A stretch of 35,240 nt of DNA, taken from assembly GCA_938005745.1 (NCBI GenBank), contig CALLMM010000006.1, positions 1 through 35,240 on the forward strand. Direction: 5' to 3'. Within the stretch, counting starts at the first letter, position 1. Each line of letters opens with the position of its first letter. Below are positions 1 through 7,753 of the stretch, piece after piece. The position numbers were made by a program, and so were the translations under genes. Under the pieces are notes generated by a model. It was given only the letters and a program-made list of their open reading frames with translations, searched no databases and was not told the DNA's origin. Origin of the DNA: an uncultured Chthonomonadales bacterium. Its GTDB lineage: Bacteria > Armatimonadota > Chthonomonadetes > Chthonomonadales > CAJBBX01.

Positions 1-64
1 GATTTCCTGCTTCTGACACGGTGTGCGATGCGATGCAGCGCATCTCGCGCCATTTTCGTTCTGC

Positions 65-173
65 GATTGCTTCGGTCGCTGCGCTCCCTCGAAATGACAG
101 GTCGTTACGTTCTACCGGTCCATTAACACGCGACAAGTTGCCACTTTGTCATTGCGAGCGCAGCGAAGCAATC
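65..173. repeat. Inverted pair of short REP-like repeats
   Basis: Two copies of a roughly 27-36 nt element lie in opposite orientation, at 65-100 (minus sense) and 147-173 (plus sense). The shared core in plus sense is TGTCATT, then GAGCGCAGCG, then AAGCAATC. The 65-100 copy carries a few extra bases in the middle. The arms could pair into a cruciform or an RNA hairpin across about 46 nt. Elements of this wording are widespread in intergenic DNA of many unrelated bacteria. The rest of 1-240 shows no convincing gene; the 73-codon reading frame across it is only a translation of the repeats. Confidence 0.7.
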
Positions 174-250
174 TTCCTCCGTAAGGGTAAGAAGACACCC
201 TCCTGTACATTATGTCTTAACAAGTATTTAATCTTTTCTTAACATGAGTG

Positions 251-259
251 TGCTATCAT
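251..259 (+). promoter_or_regulatory. Extended -10 promoter of the prepilin gene
   Basis: TGCTATCAT has the TGn extension in front of a TATCAT -10 box. No good -35 box is seen 17 nt upstream. A start of transcription near 266 would give a leader of about 50 nt carrying the ribosome site AAGGAGAG just before the ATG at 319. Confidence 0.5.
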
Positions 260-318
260 AGAACCGTAGCAAGGAAGCGAGTTTTGCACTTTGAACGCTT
301 GAAAGGAGAGACCCTGAT

Positions 319-1194
319 ATGCGTCGTAAAACGACATCAGGCTTCACGCTCATTGAGCTGCTCGTAGTAATCGCCATTATCGCCATTCTCGCGGCGATCC
401 TCTTCCCTGTCTTCGCACAGGCAAGAGAGAAGGCGCGCGGCACCTCCTGCCTATCCAACATGAAGCAGATCGGAACCGCGCTCTATATGTACACGCAGGA
501 CTATGACGAACTCTATCCCCGCATGGATGTCTGCCTCACCACCCCTAGCCCCCTCAACCCGAATGCCTCCACAGGCTGCACAAACCCTTACGGGCAGCGC
601 ATGAACCACTATAAGTGGCCCGCTTGGCTCCTCTCGTACATCAAGAATGTGGACATCTTCTTCTGCCCGAGCCGACAGCGAGACGCCTACGCCTGGAATG
701 TTGACGGAGAGATATACAACGGCTATTCTCTGAATCTCTCACTCACTGGCAGCATGAACGATTATGGCAACCCCAATCGAACGGGCGCATTCCGCAACTC
801 CTTCACCGGAGGCGGACTGGTTGGCATCGAGTCGCCGGCGGAGACCTTCATCATCATGGAGCACTGGTTCCCCGGTGTCTGGACGTATGTGACACCTGGT
901 GGAAGCCGGATCCAGACCGCTTATCCGCTGGCAACGCGCGAGGTGTGGCAGCGCGCCCTTAAGCCCAACAACCAGGTGGACAAGCGCGCCGCGCCGCATG
1001 CCGACGGGTTTAACCTGGCGTTCGTAGACGGTCATGCCAAGTGGATCAGCGTGGACGCCTTCCTTGCCAGTTGTCCTCCCGGCTCGGAGTATATCGTCTC
1101 CAGTACCCCCAATCCCTACCCCGGCGGTATGACCTGGACGGTCTCTGCCCCGCCGCAGTGGGTTCGGCAGTGGCCACTGTGGGGGTTGCGGTAA
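319..1194 (+). CDS. H-X9-DG (DUF1559) type IV prepilin-like protein
   Basis: This is a secreted pseudopilin-like protein of 291 residues. A short basic leader ends in Gly8, followed by Phe9 and the N-methylation helix [19 protein letters not shown], with Glu at mature position 5. This is a class III prepilin signal cut by a PilD-type peptidase. The helix continues into the family-typical segment NMKQIG...[10 protein letters not shown]. Near residues 226-241 lies the C-terminal His...DGHAKW motif that names the family. The start is well placed, with a GAAAGGAGAG ribosome site. The family is greatly expanded in Planctomycetes and Armatimonadota, and its exact role (minor pilin or surface protein) is not known. 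The stop codon overlaps the start of the small lipoprotein gene by one base (TAATG), so the two are probably translated together. Confidence 0.95.
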   Translation: MRRKTTSGFTLIELLVVIAIIAILAAILFPVFAQAREKARGTSCLSNMKQIGTALYMYTQDYDELYPRMDVCLTTPSPLNPNASTGCTNPYGQRMNHYKWPAWLLSYIKNVDIFFCPSRQRDAYAWNVDGEIYNGYSLNLSLTGSMNDYGNPNRTGAFRNSFTGGGLVGIESPAETFIIMEHWFPGVWTYVTPGGSRIQTAYPLATREVWQRALKPNNQVDKRAAPHADGFNLAFVDGHAKWISVDAFLASCPPGSEYIVSSTPNPYPGGMTWTVSAPPQWVRQWPLWGLR

Positions 1195-1385
1195 TGTCCC
1201 AGAGGATCGGGCGTCTGACCGCCCTGCCGCTGGCAGTATGCGGGCTTTTCTCTTGCCTGCTGCTCTTGGGGTGTAGCAGCACCCCCTCCGCCGAGAGCAC
1301 CGCGCAGAAGTATTCGCAGGGCGCAAAAGATCCGGGGACAGGAAATCCGAAGGATTCAAAGCCCGCTAGCGGTGAAAACCGCTAA
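1194..1385 (+). CDS. Small lipoprotein (63 aa) coupled to the prepilin gene
   Basis: The ATG at 1194 shares its A with the TAA stop of the upstream prepilin gene, which implies translational coupling. The 63-residue product has a basic start (MSQRIGR), a hydrophobic stretch and a lipobox LLLGC with Cys27 as the lipidation site. A short, Ser/Pro/Lys-rich, probably disordered tail of 36 residues follows. A longer reading from 1041 is possible in the same frame but would put the signal peptide in the middle, so the start at 1194 is preferred. The family is not recognised. The coupling suggests an envelope role alongside the pseudopilin. A strong hairpin follows 24 nt after the stop. Confidence 0.75.
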   Translation: MSQRIGRLTALPLAVCGLFSCLLLLGCSSTPSAESTAQKYSQGAKDPGTGNPKDSKPASGENR

Positions 1386-1409
1386 ACCGTCGTTCTCCTG
1401 ATGCATACG

Positions 1410-1437
1410 GATCGGGACGGCGCGCGCCGTCCCGATC
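1410..1437 (+). terminator. Strong hairpin after the lipoprotein gene
   Basis: A perfect 12-bp stem (GATCGGGACGGC with GCCGTCCCGATC) closes on a GCGC loop. Only TTCT follows, so it is a weak-tailed intrinsic terminator or an RNA 3'-end stabiliser. It separates the prepilin-lipoprotein unit from the MFS promoter immediately downstream. Confidence 0.65.
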
Positions 1438-1446
1438 TTCTAGGAG

Positions 1447-1455
1447 TGGTATAAT
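1447..1455 (+). promoter_or_regulatory. Extended -10 promoter for a leaderless MFS mRNA
   Basis: TGGTATAAT is a perfect extended -10 (TGn plus TATAAT). The GTG start codon of the transporter begins 7 nt after the box, just where transcription would start. The only purine-rich stretch, AGGAG at 1442-1446, lies upstream of the -10 and would not be in the mRNA. Confidence 0.7.
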
Positions 1456-1461
1456 GCAGGT

Positions 1462-2664
1462 GTGAAAGATATCCCTGCCCCCTCACTCTCGTTACGCAAC
1501 CGATTCGGACTCTCCTCACACTACTTCTGTTTCTTCGCTGCCATCGGCTTTATCGCCCCCTTTATGCCGCTCTACTGGCGCAAGATGGGCTTCAGCTTCG
1601 GGGAGATCGGAATGCTGGTCGCGCTGGCTTCCGCCGCGGGTGCGATCACCCTTATCCCTATCGGAACGCTCTCCGATCGGCTGCAGACGCGACGCCCCTT
1701 CATCCTGGCTGGCGCACTGATCGTCTGTCTCTGCTACCTCGTCGCGCCTGCAGTGCGCAGTCTGAGCGCATTCGCCGCGCTTCAGGCGCTGATCGGAGTC
1801 GGCGGGACGATGTGTGCCAGCGTGACCAGTGCATTAGCTGCTGACGCATTCCGGTCAGGAAGCGAAGGGAGGTCGTTTGCCAGCGTCCGTTCATGGGGCA
1901 CCTTCGGGTTTCTGGCGATTATGGGGGTCGTCTACCTGCTGCCGGAACTAGTAGACGGAACGGCCTTCCTCTACGTGTCCGGAGTACTCTATGTCGGCGC
2001 GGGGCTGTCCACACTGTGCGTCAAACGCGCGTGGGCGGAGAGAGCGGGCAGTACGGTCAACCTGCAGGGCGTCTGGAGACTGCTGTCCAACCGCTACATC
2101 CTTCCCTTTGTCGTCAGCTACTTTCTGTTCTATATGGCGCTGATGCCCGCCACCGCGAACCTGAGCATGTATCTGGAGACCCTCTCCATAGCGCCAAAAG
2201 ACTGGCTCATACCGCTGGCGTTCGCCGTGTCAACCACCGCTGAGCTGCCCTGCATGCTCATCGCGGGATGGTTCACGGATCGGTTCGGCAGAAGACTGCC
2301 CCTGAAGATCGCGTTTGCGGTGCTTCCGATGCGTCTCGCGCTGTACGCCGTTGCCGGGATACCGCTGGCGATACTGCTTCAAGCCACGCATGGATTGACC
2401 TTCAGCGTCATCGCCATTGCGCCGTTCGCCTACATGACCGATCTGACCGCGCGGGAGTATCGCGCAACCGGTCAGGCGATACTTAACGCCGCCGGATCGG
2501 GAGCCTATGCGCTGGGACCGCTGGTCGCCGGATTTGCCGCCGATGCCGTCGGTATAAAAGCCCTCTATCTTGTGCTGGGGGCTGTTGCCGTACTGGGATC
2601 GCTGATCTTCTTCCTCTTCGTCAAAGAGCCGGAAAAAGCAGCCGCGGTTCACGGGTCTACGTAG
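1462..2664 (+). CDS. MFS transporter, NupG/LacY-like (MFS_1_like)
   Basis: This is a 400-residue inner-membrane major facilitator protein with the usual length and about 12 hydrophobic segments. The cytoplasmic loop 2-3 signature GTLSDRLQTRR is at residues 68-78, and a second copy of the motif (GWFTDRFGRR) follows the sixth segment near 268-277. The N-terminal stretch PFMPLYWRKMGFSFGEIG resembles the nucleoside/sugar:H+ symporter branch. The substrate cannot be told from sequence. GTG is the start, and the message is likely leaderless (see promoter). The 3' end overlaps the opposite-strand hydrolase gene by 16 nt, tail to tail. Confidence 0.9.
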   Translation: MKDIPAPSLSLRNRFGLSSHYFCFFAAIGFIAPFMPLYWRKMGFSFGEIGMLVALASAAGAITLIPIGTLSDRLQTRRPFILAGALIVCLCYLVAPAVRSLSAFAALQALIGVGGTMCASVTSALAADAFRSGSEGRSFASVRSWGTFGFLAIMGVVYLLPELVDGTAFLYVSGVLYVGAGLSTLCVKRAWAERAGSTVNLQGVWRLLSNRYILPFVVSYFLFYMALMPATANLSMYLETLSIAPKDWLIPLAFAVSTTAELPCMLIAGWFTDRFGRRLPLKIAFAVLPMRLALYAVAGIPLAILLQATHGLTFSVIAIAPFAYMTDLTAREYRATGQAILNAAGSGAYALGPLVAGFAADAVGIKALYLVLGAVAVLGSLIFFLFVKEPEKAAAVHGST

Positions 2665-3581
2665 ACGCCTTCGCAGACCAGTATCTCTTCCTCCTGCGAC
2701 ACGGCATAGATCCATGCGCGATCGGGAGGATGGAAGCCTTCGCGTGTAGCCGCCGCGCCGATCTCTCCAGTTGGGCTCAGGGCGATACAGGCGGCTCCGT
2801 GTTGTTGATGATGGGGTCTCTTCCGAAGCAGATAGCGGATCGCCTCCTCGCAGGCTTGCTGCGGCGATCGTCCCATCTCCATCAGCATCACCACCCGATA
2901 GCTCAGGCAGACCTTCATCATCTCGTCACCGTTGCCGGTCGCAGCGGCTGCGCCGATCTCGTTGTCCACATAGAGACCGGAGCCAATGATCGGAGAGTCT
3001 CCCACCCTGCCCGGCGTCTTGCCGAACAGGCCCGAGGTGGTACATCCGGCGGCAAGATTACCGGATGTGTCGAGCGCGCATAACCCGATCGTGTCATGGC
3101 TCTTCTCGTCTCGTAGTGATCTCCGATCCGGTTCCTCGAAATGCGCGACATCCGGGGCAAGCCGCTCCTCAAGCCATGCCTTCCAACGGCTGCGGGCTTT
3201 TTCTGTCAACAGCTCTGCGTCCGGGAAGCCGTTTTGCAGCGCGAAACGCCTGGCGTTATGTCCAGCCAGCAGCACGTGGGGCGTTCTCTCCATCACCATA
3301 CGCGCCGCAGAGATCGGCTTCCGGATTCCGGTCATGGCAGCCACCGCTCCGGCGCGATGACTGGCTCCGTCCATGATCGCGGCATCCAGTTCTACCACCC
3401 CCTCGGCGTTCGGCAGACCGCCATAGCCGACAGAACTGACTTCGGGATCTTCTTCTGTAACATTCGCGGCGCGCTCCACCGCCTCCAGCGCGCTTCCCCC
3501 TGTCCTGAGTATCTCATATCCGACCCGGCAAGCCTCCGCTCCAAACCGCCAGGTAGTGATCATCCTCGGTGTTACCGTCAT
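2649..3581 (-). CDS. Glycosylasparaginase / isoaspartyl peptidase-type Ntn hydrolase
   Basis: This 310-residue N-terminal-nucleophile hydrolase is of the asparaginase_2 family. The autocleavage and catalytic site is HDTIG with Thr164 as the expected new N terminus of the beta chain. Substrate-binding motifs GRVGDSP (191-197) and TGNGDE (215-220) follow in the right order. The absence of a signal peptide and the DGASHRAGAVAA stretch at 71-82 fit glycosylasparaginase-like members, which cleave N4-(GlcNAc)-Asn or isoaspartyl bonds; the exact substrate is inferred. The ATG at 3581 has a clear GAAGGAG site. The gene diverges from the glycosyltransferase operon and converges, with overlap, on the MFS gene. 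Confidence 0.9.
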   Translation of the reverse strand: MTVTPRMITTWRFGAEACRVGYEILRTGGSALEAVERAANVTEEDPEVSSVGYGGLPNAEGVVELDAAIMDGASHRAGAVAAMTGIRKPISAARMVMERTPHVLLAGHNARRFALQNGFPDAELLTEKARSRWKAWLEERLAPDVAHFEEPDRRSLRDEKSHDTIGLCALDTSGNLAAGCTTSGLFGKTPGRVGDSPIIGSGLYVDNEIGAAAATGNGDEMMKVCLSYRVVMLMEMGRSPQQACEEAIRYLLRKRPHHQQHGAACIALSPTGEIGAAATREGFHPPDRAWIYAVSQEEEILVCEGVYVDP

Positions 3582-3608
3582 CTACTGCTCCTTCTCACTA
3601 GTTATCCC

Positions 3609-3643
3609 GGTATTTCTACCTGCGGAATCGCCTCTGAAATACC
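3609..3643. repeat. Inverted repeat between divergent genes, possible operator
   Basis: The arms GGTATTTC (3609-3616) and GAAATACC (3636-3643) are perfect inverses separated by 19 nt. They sit in the 120-nt gap between the Ntn hydrolase and the glycosyltransferase operon, next to a CATAAT that could be a -10 box. A dimeric regulator could bind here, but chance cannot be excluded. Confidence 0.35.
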
Positions 3644-3701
3644 ATAATTCGAATGTCTCTCACCACAACGCACATTCCGCATGCATGCAGGAGTACAAGC
3701 A

Positions 3702-5510
3702 GTGTCCGCCATCCCGCAAAAGATTCCGATGTCAGGCGCAGCCGATCTGAATCGCGACGATTCGCGCTGGGCGGAGATCTACCAGCGCGTCAGTATGAGC
3801 CAGATACCCGCTCACTATCAAACCTTTACCGGTATGCCATTCCTTGCGCGCTACCTGGAGACAGTGCTGACCTGCTGCGTGCCCGGATCACGCGCGCTGG
3901 AGACCGGCGTCGGCTTCGGGTATGGGGCGATCTGGCTGTCGCTGCGCGGCGTGCTGGCGACCGGCATAGACTACTCGCAGGAGATTGTAGACCGCGCCAA
4001 CCGGATTAATCAACTTCTGAACGGCTCCGCTCTCTTCTATTTTGGCGACATGTTTCGTCTAAGCGAGTACGCCCGGGGCGAATACGATGTCATCTTCCAT
4101 CAGGGCGTGCTGGAGCATTTCAGCGATGATGAGATCCGGGAGATCCTCTCTCAGCAGCTTGCGATTGGCAGGCGGGTAGTCTTCAGCGTTCCCAGTGTCT
4201 ACTACCCCTTCGAAAAAGAGTTTGGCAACGAACGGAACCTCTCCCTGGAGGAGTGGGAAGGGATACTCGCAGACTATCCCGTTGAGCGATTGACCTACTA
4301 CGGCGACCCGAATCTGGGCGGCAAAGAGCATATCATGGGAATCCTTCGAGGACGACCGGACGCTCCCGCCGTCAACCGCAGGTTCCACTTCATCTGGAAC
4401 TCGCCCCTGCTCGACCCCAGCGGGTATGCGGATGAAGCCAGGCATTTCGTTCTGTCTCTGGAAGATACCGGACATTATATTACCTCCCAACCGATCGCCT
4501 GGAGCCGTCGTCCGCTCATTCTTCCATCGAAAGAGGAGATGCGCTTTCAGAACATGATCCGGCGAAAGCCGCTCGCTGGCAGCGTCTTTGTAAGTCACAT
4601 CTTCGCGCCGAACTTCACTCGCAGAGAGGACGCCTGCCTGAATATCGGTCGAACCATGTTTGAAACTGATCAGCTGCCGGAAGGCTGGAGCGATGCGTGC
4701 AACCGGATGGATATGGTCTGGGTTCCAGATGAGTTCAATCGTCAGACGTTCCTCCGCTCTGGTGTGCGCGAGGAGAAGGTTCGCATCGTGCCCGGAGCCA
4801 TAGACATCGCGCCGTTCGATCCTCAGGGGTCCTTGCTCCTGATTGAGGGAGCCAGAGACTTTCGGTTCCTCTCGGTGTTCGACTGGAGCCTGCGCAAGGG
4901 CTGGGATATCCTTCTCAAGAGCTACATCGAGGAGTTCTCTCCGGAAGAGGATGTAAGCCTTATCATCAAAACGCACTCCTCACTCGGCTATTCGACGCAG
5001 CAGATCATGGAACTGGCGTCCGATTATATCGTCCAGGTTCTGAAGCGCGATCCGGAACGTATTCCCGACATCGTCTTTCATGACGCCAACATCCCCGGAC
5101 ATCAGATGCCGGACCTCTACCGTGCCGCCCACTGCTTTGTGCTTCCCACACGGGGCGAAGGGTGGGGACGTCCGTTTATGGAGGCGATGGCGGCAGGGCT
5201 GCCGACTATCGGAACGAATTGGAGCGGCAATACCGCCTTCATGAAACCGGATAATAGCTACCTGATAGACTGCGAGGAGGTCCCGGTTCCCGAAGCCTGC
5301 TGGAGAGAGATCCCCATCTATCGCGGTCACCGATGGGCGGAGCCGTCGTGCGATCATCTGCGCCATCTCATGCGCCATGTTTTTAGTCATCGAGAAGAGG
5401 CTGTGCAGACGGGGCTGCGAGCCAGAAGCCATATTGCCAGAGAGTACAGCTATGCTCGCGTCTCAGAGATCATTCAGCGCGAAGCGGAATATGCCCTGAA
5501 CAGCCGGTAA
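3702..5510 (+). CDS. Methyltransferase-glycosyltransferase fusion protein
   Basis: This is a cytoplasmic two-domain protein of 602 residues. The N-terminal half is a class I SAM-dependent methyltransferase with motif I ETGVGFGYG (residues 67-75) and an FHQGVLEHF motif like that of small-molecule methylases. The C-terminal half (from about 280) is a GT-B glycosyltransferase, with VWVPDEFNRQTFLRSGV followed by the family-4 donor-site motif GEGWGRPFMEAMAAG starting near residue 485. GTG at 3702 is chosen because CAGGAG sits 8 nt upstream; an in-frame ATG at 3681 would add 7 residues without a ribosome site. It is the first gene of a three-gene glycosyltransferase operon, with 25 nt to the next gene. 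The linked activities suggest making and methylating a surface glycan; the acceptor is unknown. Confidence 0.88.
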   Translation: MSAIPQKIPMSGAADLNRDDSRWAEIYQRVSMSQIPAHYQTFTGMPFLARYLETVLTCCVPGSRALETGVGFGYGAIWLSLRGVLATGIDYSQEIVDRANRINQLLNGSALFYFGDMFRLSEYARGEYDVIFHQGVLEHFSDDEIREILSQQLAIGRRVVFSVPSVYYPFEKEFGNERNLSLEEWEGILADYPVERLTYYGDPNLGGKEHIMGILRGRPDAPAVNRRFHFIWNSPLLDPSGYADEARHFVLSLEDTGHYITSQPIAWSRRPLILPSKEEMRFQNMIRRKPLAGSVFVSHIFAPNFTRREDACLNIGRTMFETDQLPEGWSDACNRMDMVWVPDEFNRQTFLRSGVREEKVRIVPGAIDIAPFDPQGSLLLIEGARDFRFLSVFDWSLRKGWDILLKSYIEEFSPEEDVSLIIKTHSSLGYSTQQIMELASDYIVQVLKRDPERIPDIVFHDANIPGHQMPDLYRAAHCFVLPTRGEGWGRPFMEAMAAGLPTIGTNWSGNTAFMKPDNSYLIDCEEVPVPEACWREIPIYRGHRWAEPSCDHLRHLMRHVFSHREEAVQTGLRARSHIAREYSYARVSEIIQREAEYALNSR

Positions 5511-5535
5511 AGGGAGACACAGGGAGCTTCAGTCC

Positions 5536-7737
5536 ATGCGCGTTGTCCTCGCCCATCACACCATTAGAGTTCCAGAGCTAGTTCATCGTCAGCCGCTTCC
5601 CGGCAGACCCGCAGATGAGATCCTCTGTCTGGGAGGACCTGTCTCTCATCTCGCCTATCAGCCCGAAAATCATGCCTATTCAGAGATAGCGAGACAGTAC
5701 CCGGATGGCTGGAAGCCGGATGTCTATATACACTGGAGCATGGAGTACAACCGCATTCCGGCGGGGCTGGAGGAGGCGGACTGCTTTCTAGTGGGCACGG
5801 TCAGCGACACCTTTCTCGGGGGGCGCGCCGCGCAGGCAATGGGAGGAGCGTTTGACCTGCTGTTGACAGAACGCTCAGGCATACGCGGCTTGAAGAGCGT
5901 CGGCTTCAACAACGTCTATGAGTCGAACTTCTTCGGATTTGACCCCGCGCTGCATCGCAGAATGGAGGGCGTTGAGCGTGACCTGGACATCGTCCTGATC
6001 GGCAACTTCAATCACGAAGTGCAGGGCGAACGGTCGCGATGGCTTGCTAGAGTGGCGCGTCTCTCCCGTCACTACCGCGTCTGCCTGACAACTGGCATAT
6101 GGGGCGAAGAGTATGCGCGGCTGATGAACCGGGCGCGGATCGTCTTCAATCGCAGTGTCTCCGGCGTCATCAACATGCGGGTCTATGAGGCGGCTGCCTG
6201 CGGGGCATGTCTCTTCTATGAGAAAGAGAACCTGGAGATACGTGACCTCTTTTCGGACCGGCAGGAGTGCGTTCTCTATACCGAAGAGGATCTGGAGGAT
6301 CTGCTTCACTACTTCCTGACGCACGAAGAAGAGCGGCAGGAGATAGCGGAGCGAGCGCACCGAAAGGTGCAGAGTTACACCTACGCGCATCAGATCGGGA
6401 GAATGCTGACCACCATCGAGAGGCTTCGCTCAGAGATACCGCTGTACAAAAACCGGGCCTATCGTGCGTTCCCCGCAGCGGAGAGGCAAAAAAGACTTGC
6501 ACAGCAGTGGATGCTCGCCACCGAGACACAGGGGCTGATCGCTGCGGATAGTGCGCTGGGAGCGCTGCAGACACAAGCTCCCGATGACCCCCGGATCTAT
6601 CAGATGCGCGGCTGTCTCTTCGGTGAATGGGCGAGCCGACTCCAGGACGCCGGACAGAGATCGCTCTTCCGCTCGCAGGCGATCCAGTTAACGAAACGAT
6701 CGCTGGAACTGAACGGTCTCTCGCCCGCAGCCCACCTGAATCTGGCGCATCTCTACCGGGAGAACGCGGACACGCTCTCCTCCCTGCAGTCCATTCAGAC
6801 TGCACTTCAGCAGTTATACACTCCCTCGCTCCCCGCAGCCTCTCTCATGGGTCCCTGCTATCCCCGCCGGTTTGACCGCTATGATGTGGAGCTGGAGAAG
6901 GTCTATTGCTGGCATGCGGAAGGCTCTGAACGCTGGCAGTCGCAGATGCGAGAGGTGCTGCAGTGGAAAGCCTGGATGACACTGACGGAGCTTCTGCTGG
7001 AGATCGGTCGGTTTGCCGATGCAAAAGAGGCGGCGATCTGCGCCGTTCACCTGCGTCCGGAGTGCGGGACAGCCAGAAAACTGCTGGCGAAGTCGCTGGC
7101 AGGAGCGGGCGAATATGAACTCTCTCTGGAGGAGTTTCGTCGCGCGCTGAATCTGTCGCCTCTCGACACAAATCTATGGCAGGAGTACATCGAGGCTCTC
7201 ACGCGCAGCCAGCGTCTTCAGGAGCTGCGCGCTTTTATCGAGGACTGTCTTCATATCATCAACGGCTGCCCGCCGTATGCGTGGCTCAAGGAGACGCTGG
7301 AGAGTCATCTTGCCAGAAGCACGCCATCGGATGAAGAGTCACGCCCTCTCAGGTATCTCGCCGTCGTGGACTGGAACAATCCGGACGAGTGGCAGTCGGT
7401 CATTCGTTTCTGGTCTGCCATGCCGCCCTCTGAAGCCGGCTTGACCCTGACTCTTACGCTCGATCCCGCCATCCATCCTGATCTGGAGACGATCGTTGGC
7501 GGGCTGGAGCGATACGTAACGGACGGGCTAGCCTCCTCGCTGGACTCTCTGCACGATATTGTTCTGAACGAGACCCGTCTGACGCGCGAGAGCGTTCTCC
7601 AGCATGTGTCACAGTCGCACATCGTCCTGTCCACCCCGCTGCTTCATCGTCTGGCGAAAGAGACCGATCTTTCCAAAACCGGACTTGTGCTGCGGTCGCT
7701 GGAGAGTGAGCGACCGCTGCAGAAGACCCGCATTTAG
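5536..7737 (+). CDS. CgeB-like glycosyltransferase with TPR region
   Basis: The protein has 733 residues. Residues 1-300 resemble the CgeB/DUF3880 glycosyltransferase family, with the hallmark INMRVYEAAACGACLFYE near 212-229 and then the usual tail ending KVQSYTYAHQIGRML. Residues of about 330-590 form helical TPR-like repeats. The last 120 residues (about 612-733) begin with YLAVVDWNNPDEW and look like a decayed or divergent GT-like domain that I cannot assign. GGGAG lies about 10 nt before the ATG. It is the middle gene of the operon, 16 nt from the next. The likely role is sugar transfer in cell-surface or protein glycosylation, with the TPRs binding partners or substrate as in other TPR-glycosyltransferases. 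Confidence 0.85.
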   Translation: MRVVLAHHTIRVPELVHRQPLPGRPADEILCLGGPVSHLAYQPENHAYSEIARQYPDGWKPDVYIHWSMEYNRIPAGLEEADCFLVGTVSDTFLGGRAAQAMGGAFDLLLTERSGIRGLKSVGFNNVYESNFFGFDPALHRRMEGVERDLDIVLIGNFNHEVQGERSRWLARVARLSRHYRVCLTTGIWGEEYARLMNRARIVFNRSVSGVINMRVYEAAACGACLFYEKENLEIRDLFSDRQECVLYTEEDLEDLLHYFLTHEEERQEIAERAHRKVQSYTYAHQIGRMLTTIERLRSEIPLYKNRAYRAFPAAERQKRLAQQWMLATETQGLIAADSALGALQTQAPDDPRIYQMRGCLFGEWASRLQDAGQRSLFRSQAIQLTKRSLELNGLSPAAHLNLAHLYRENADTLSSLQSIQTALQQLYTPSLPAASLMGPCYPRRFDRYDVELEKVYCWHAEGSERWQSQMREVLQWKAWMTLTELLLEIGRFADAKEAAICAVHLRPECGTARKLLAKSLAGAGEYELSLEEFRRALNLSPLDTNLWQEYIEALTRSQRLQELRAFIEDCLHIINGCPPYAWLKETLESHLARSTPSDEESRPLRYLAVVDWNNPDEWQSVIRFWSAMPPSEAGLTLTLTLDPAIHPDLETIVGGLERYVTDGLASSLDSLHDIVLNETRLTRESVLQHVSQSHIVLSTPLLHRLAKETDLSKTGLVLRSLESERPLQKTRI

Positions 7738-7753
7738 ATACAAGGAGTATGGA

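Noticed and set aside
21..242. 73-codon frame containing CHCERSEAIFLRKG
   Set aside because: It is the translation of the REP-like repeats; the same peptide wording appears as false genes in many genomes and there is no ribosome site.
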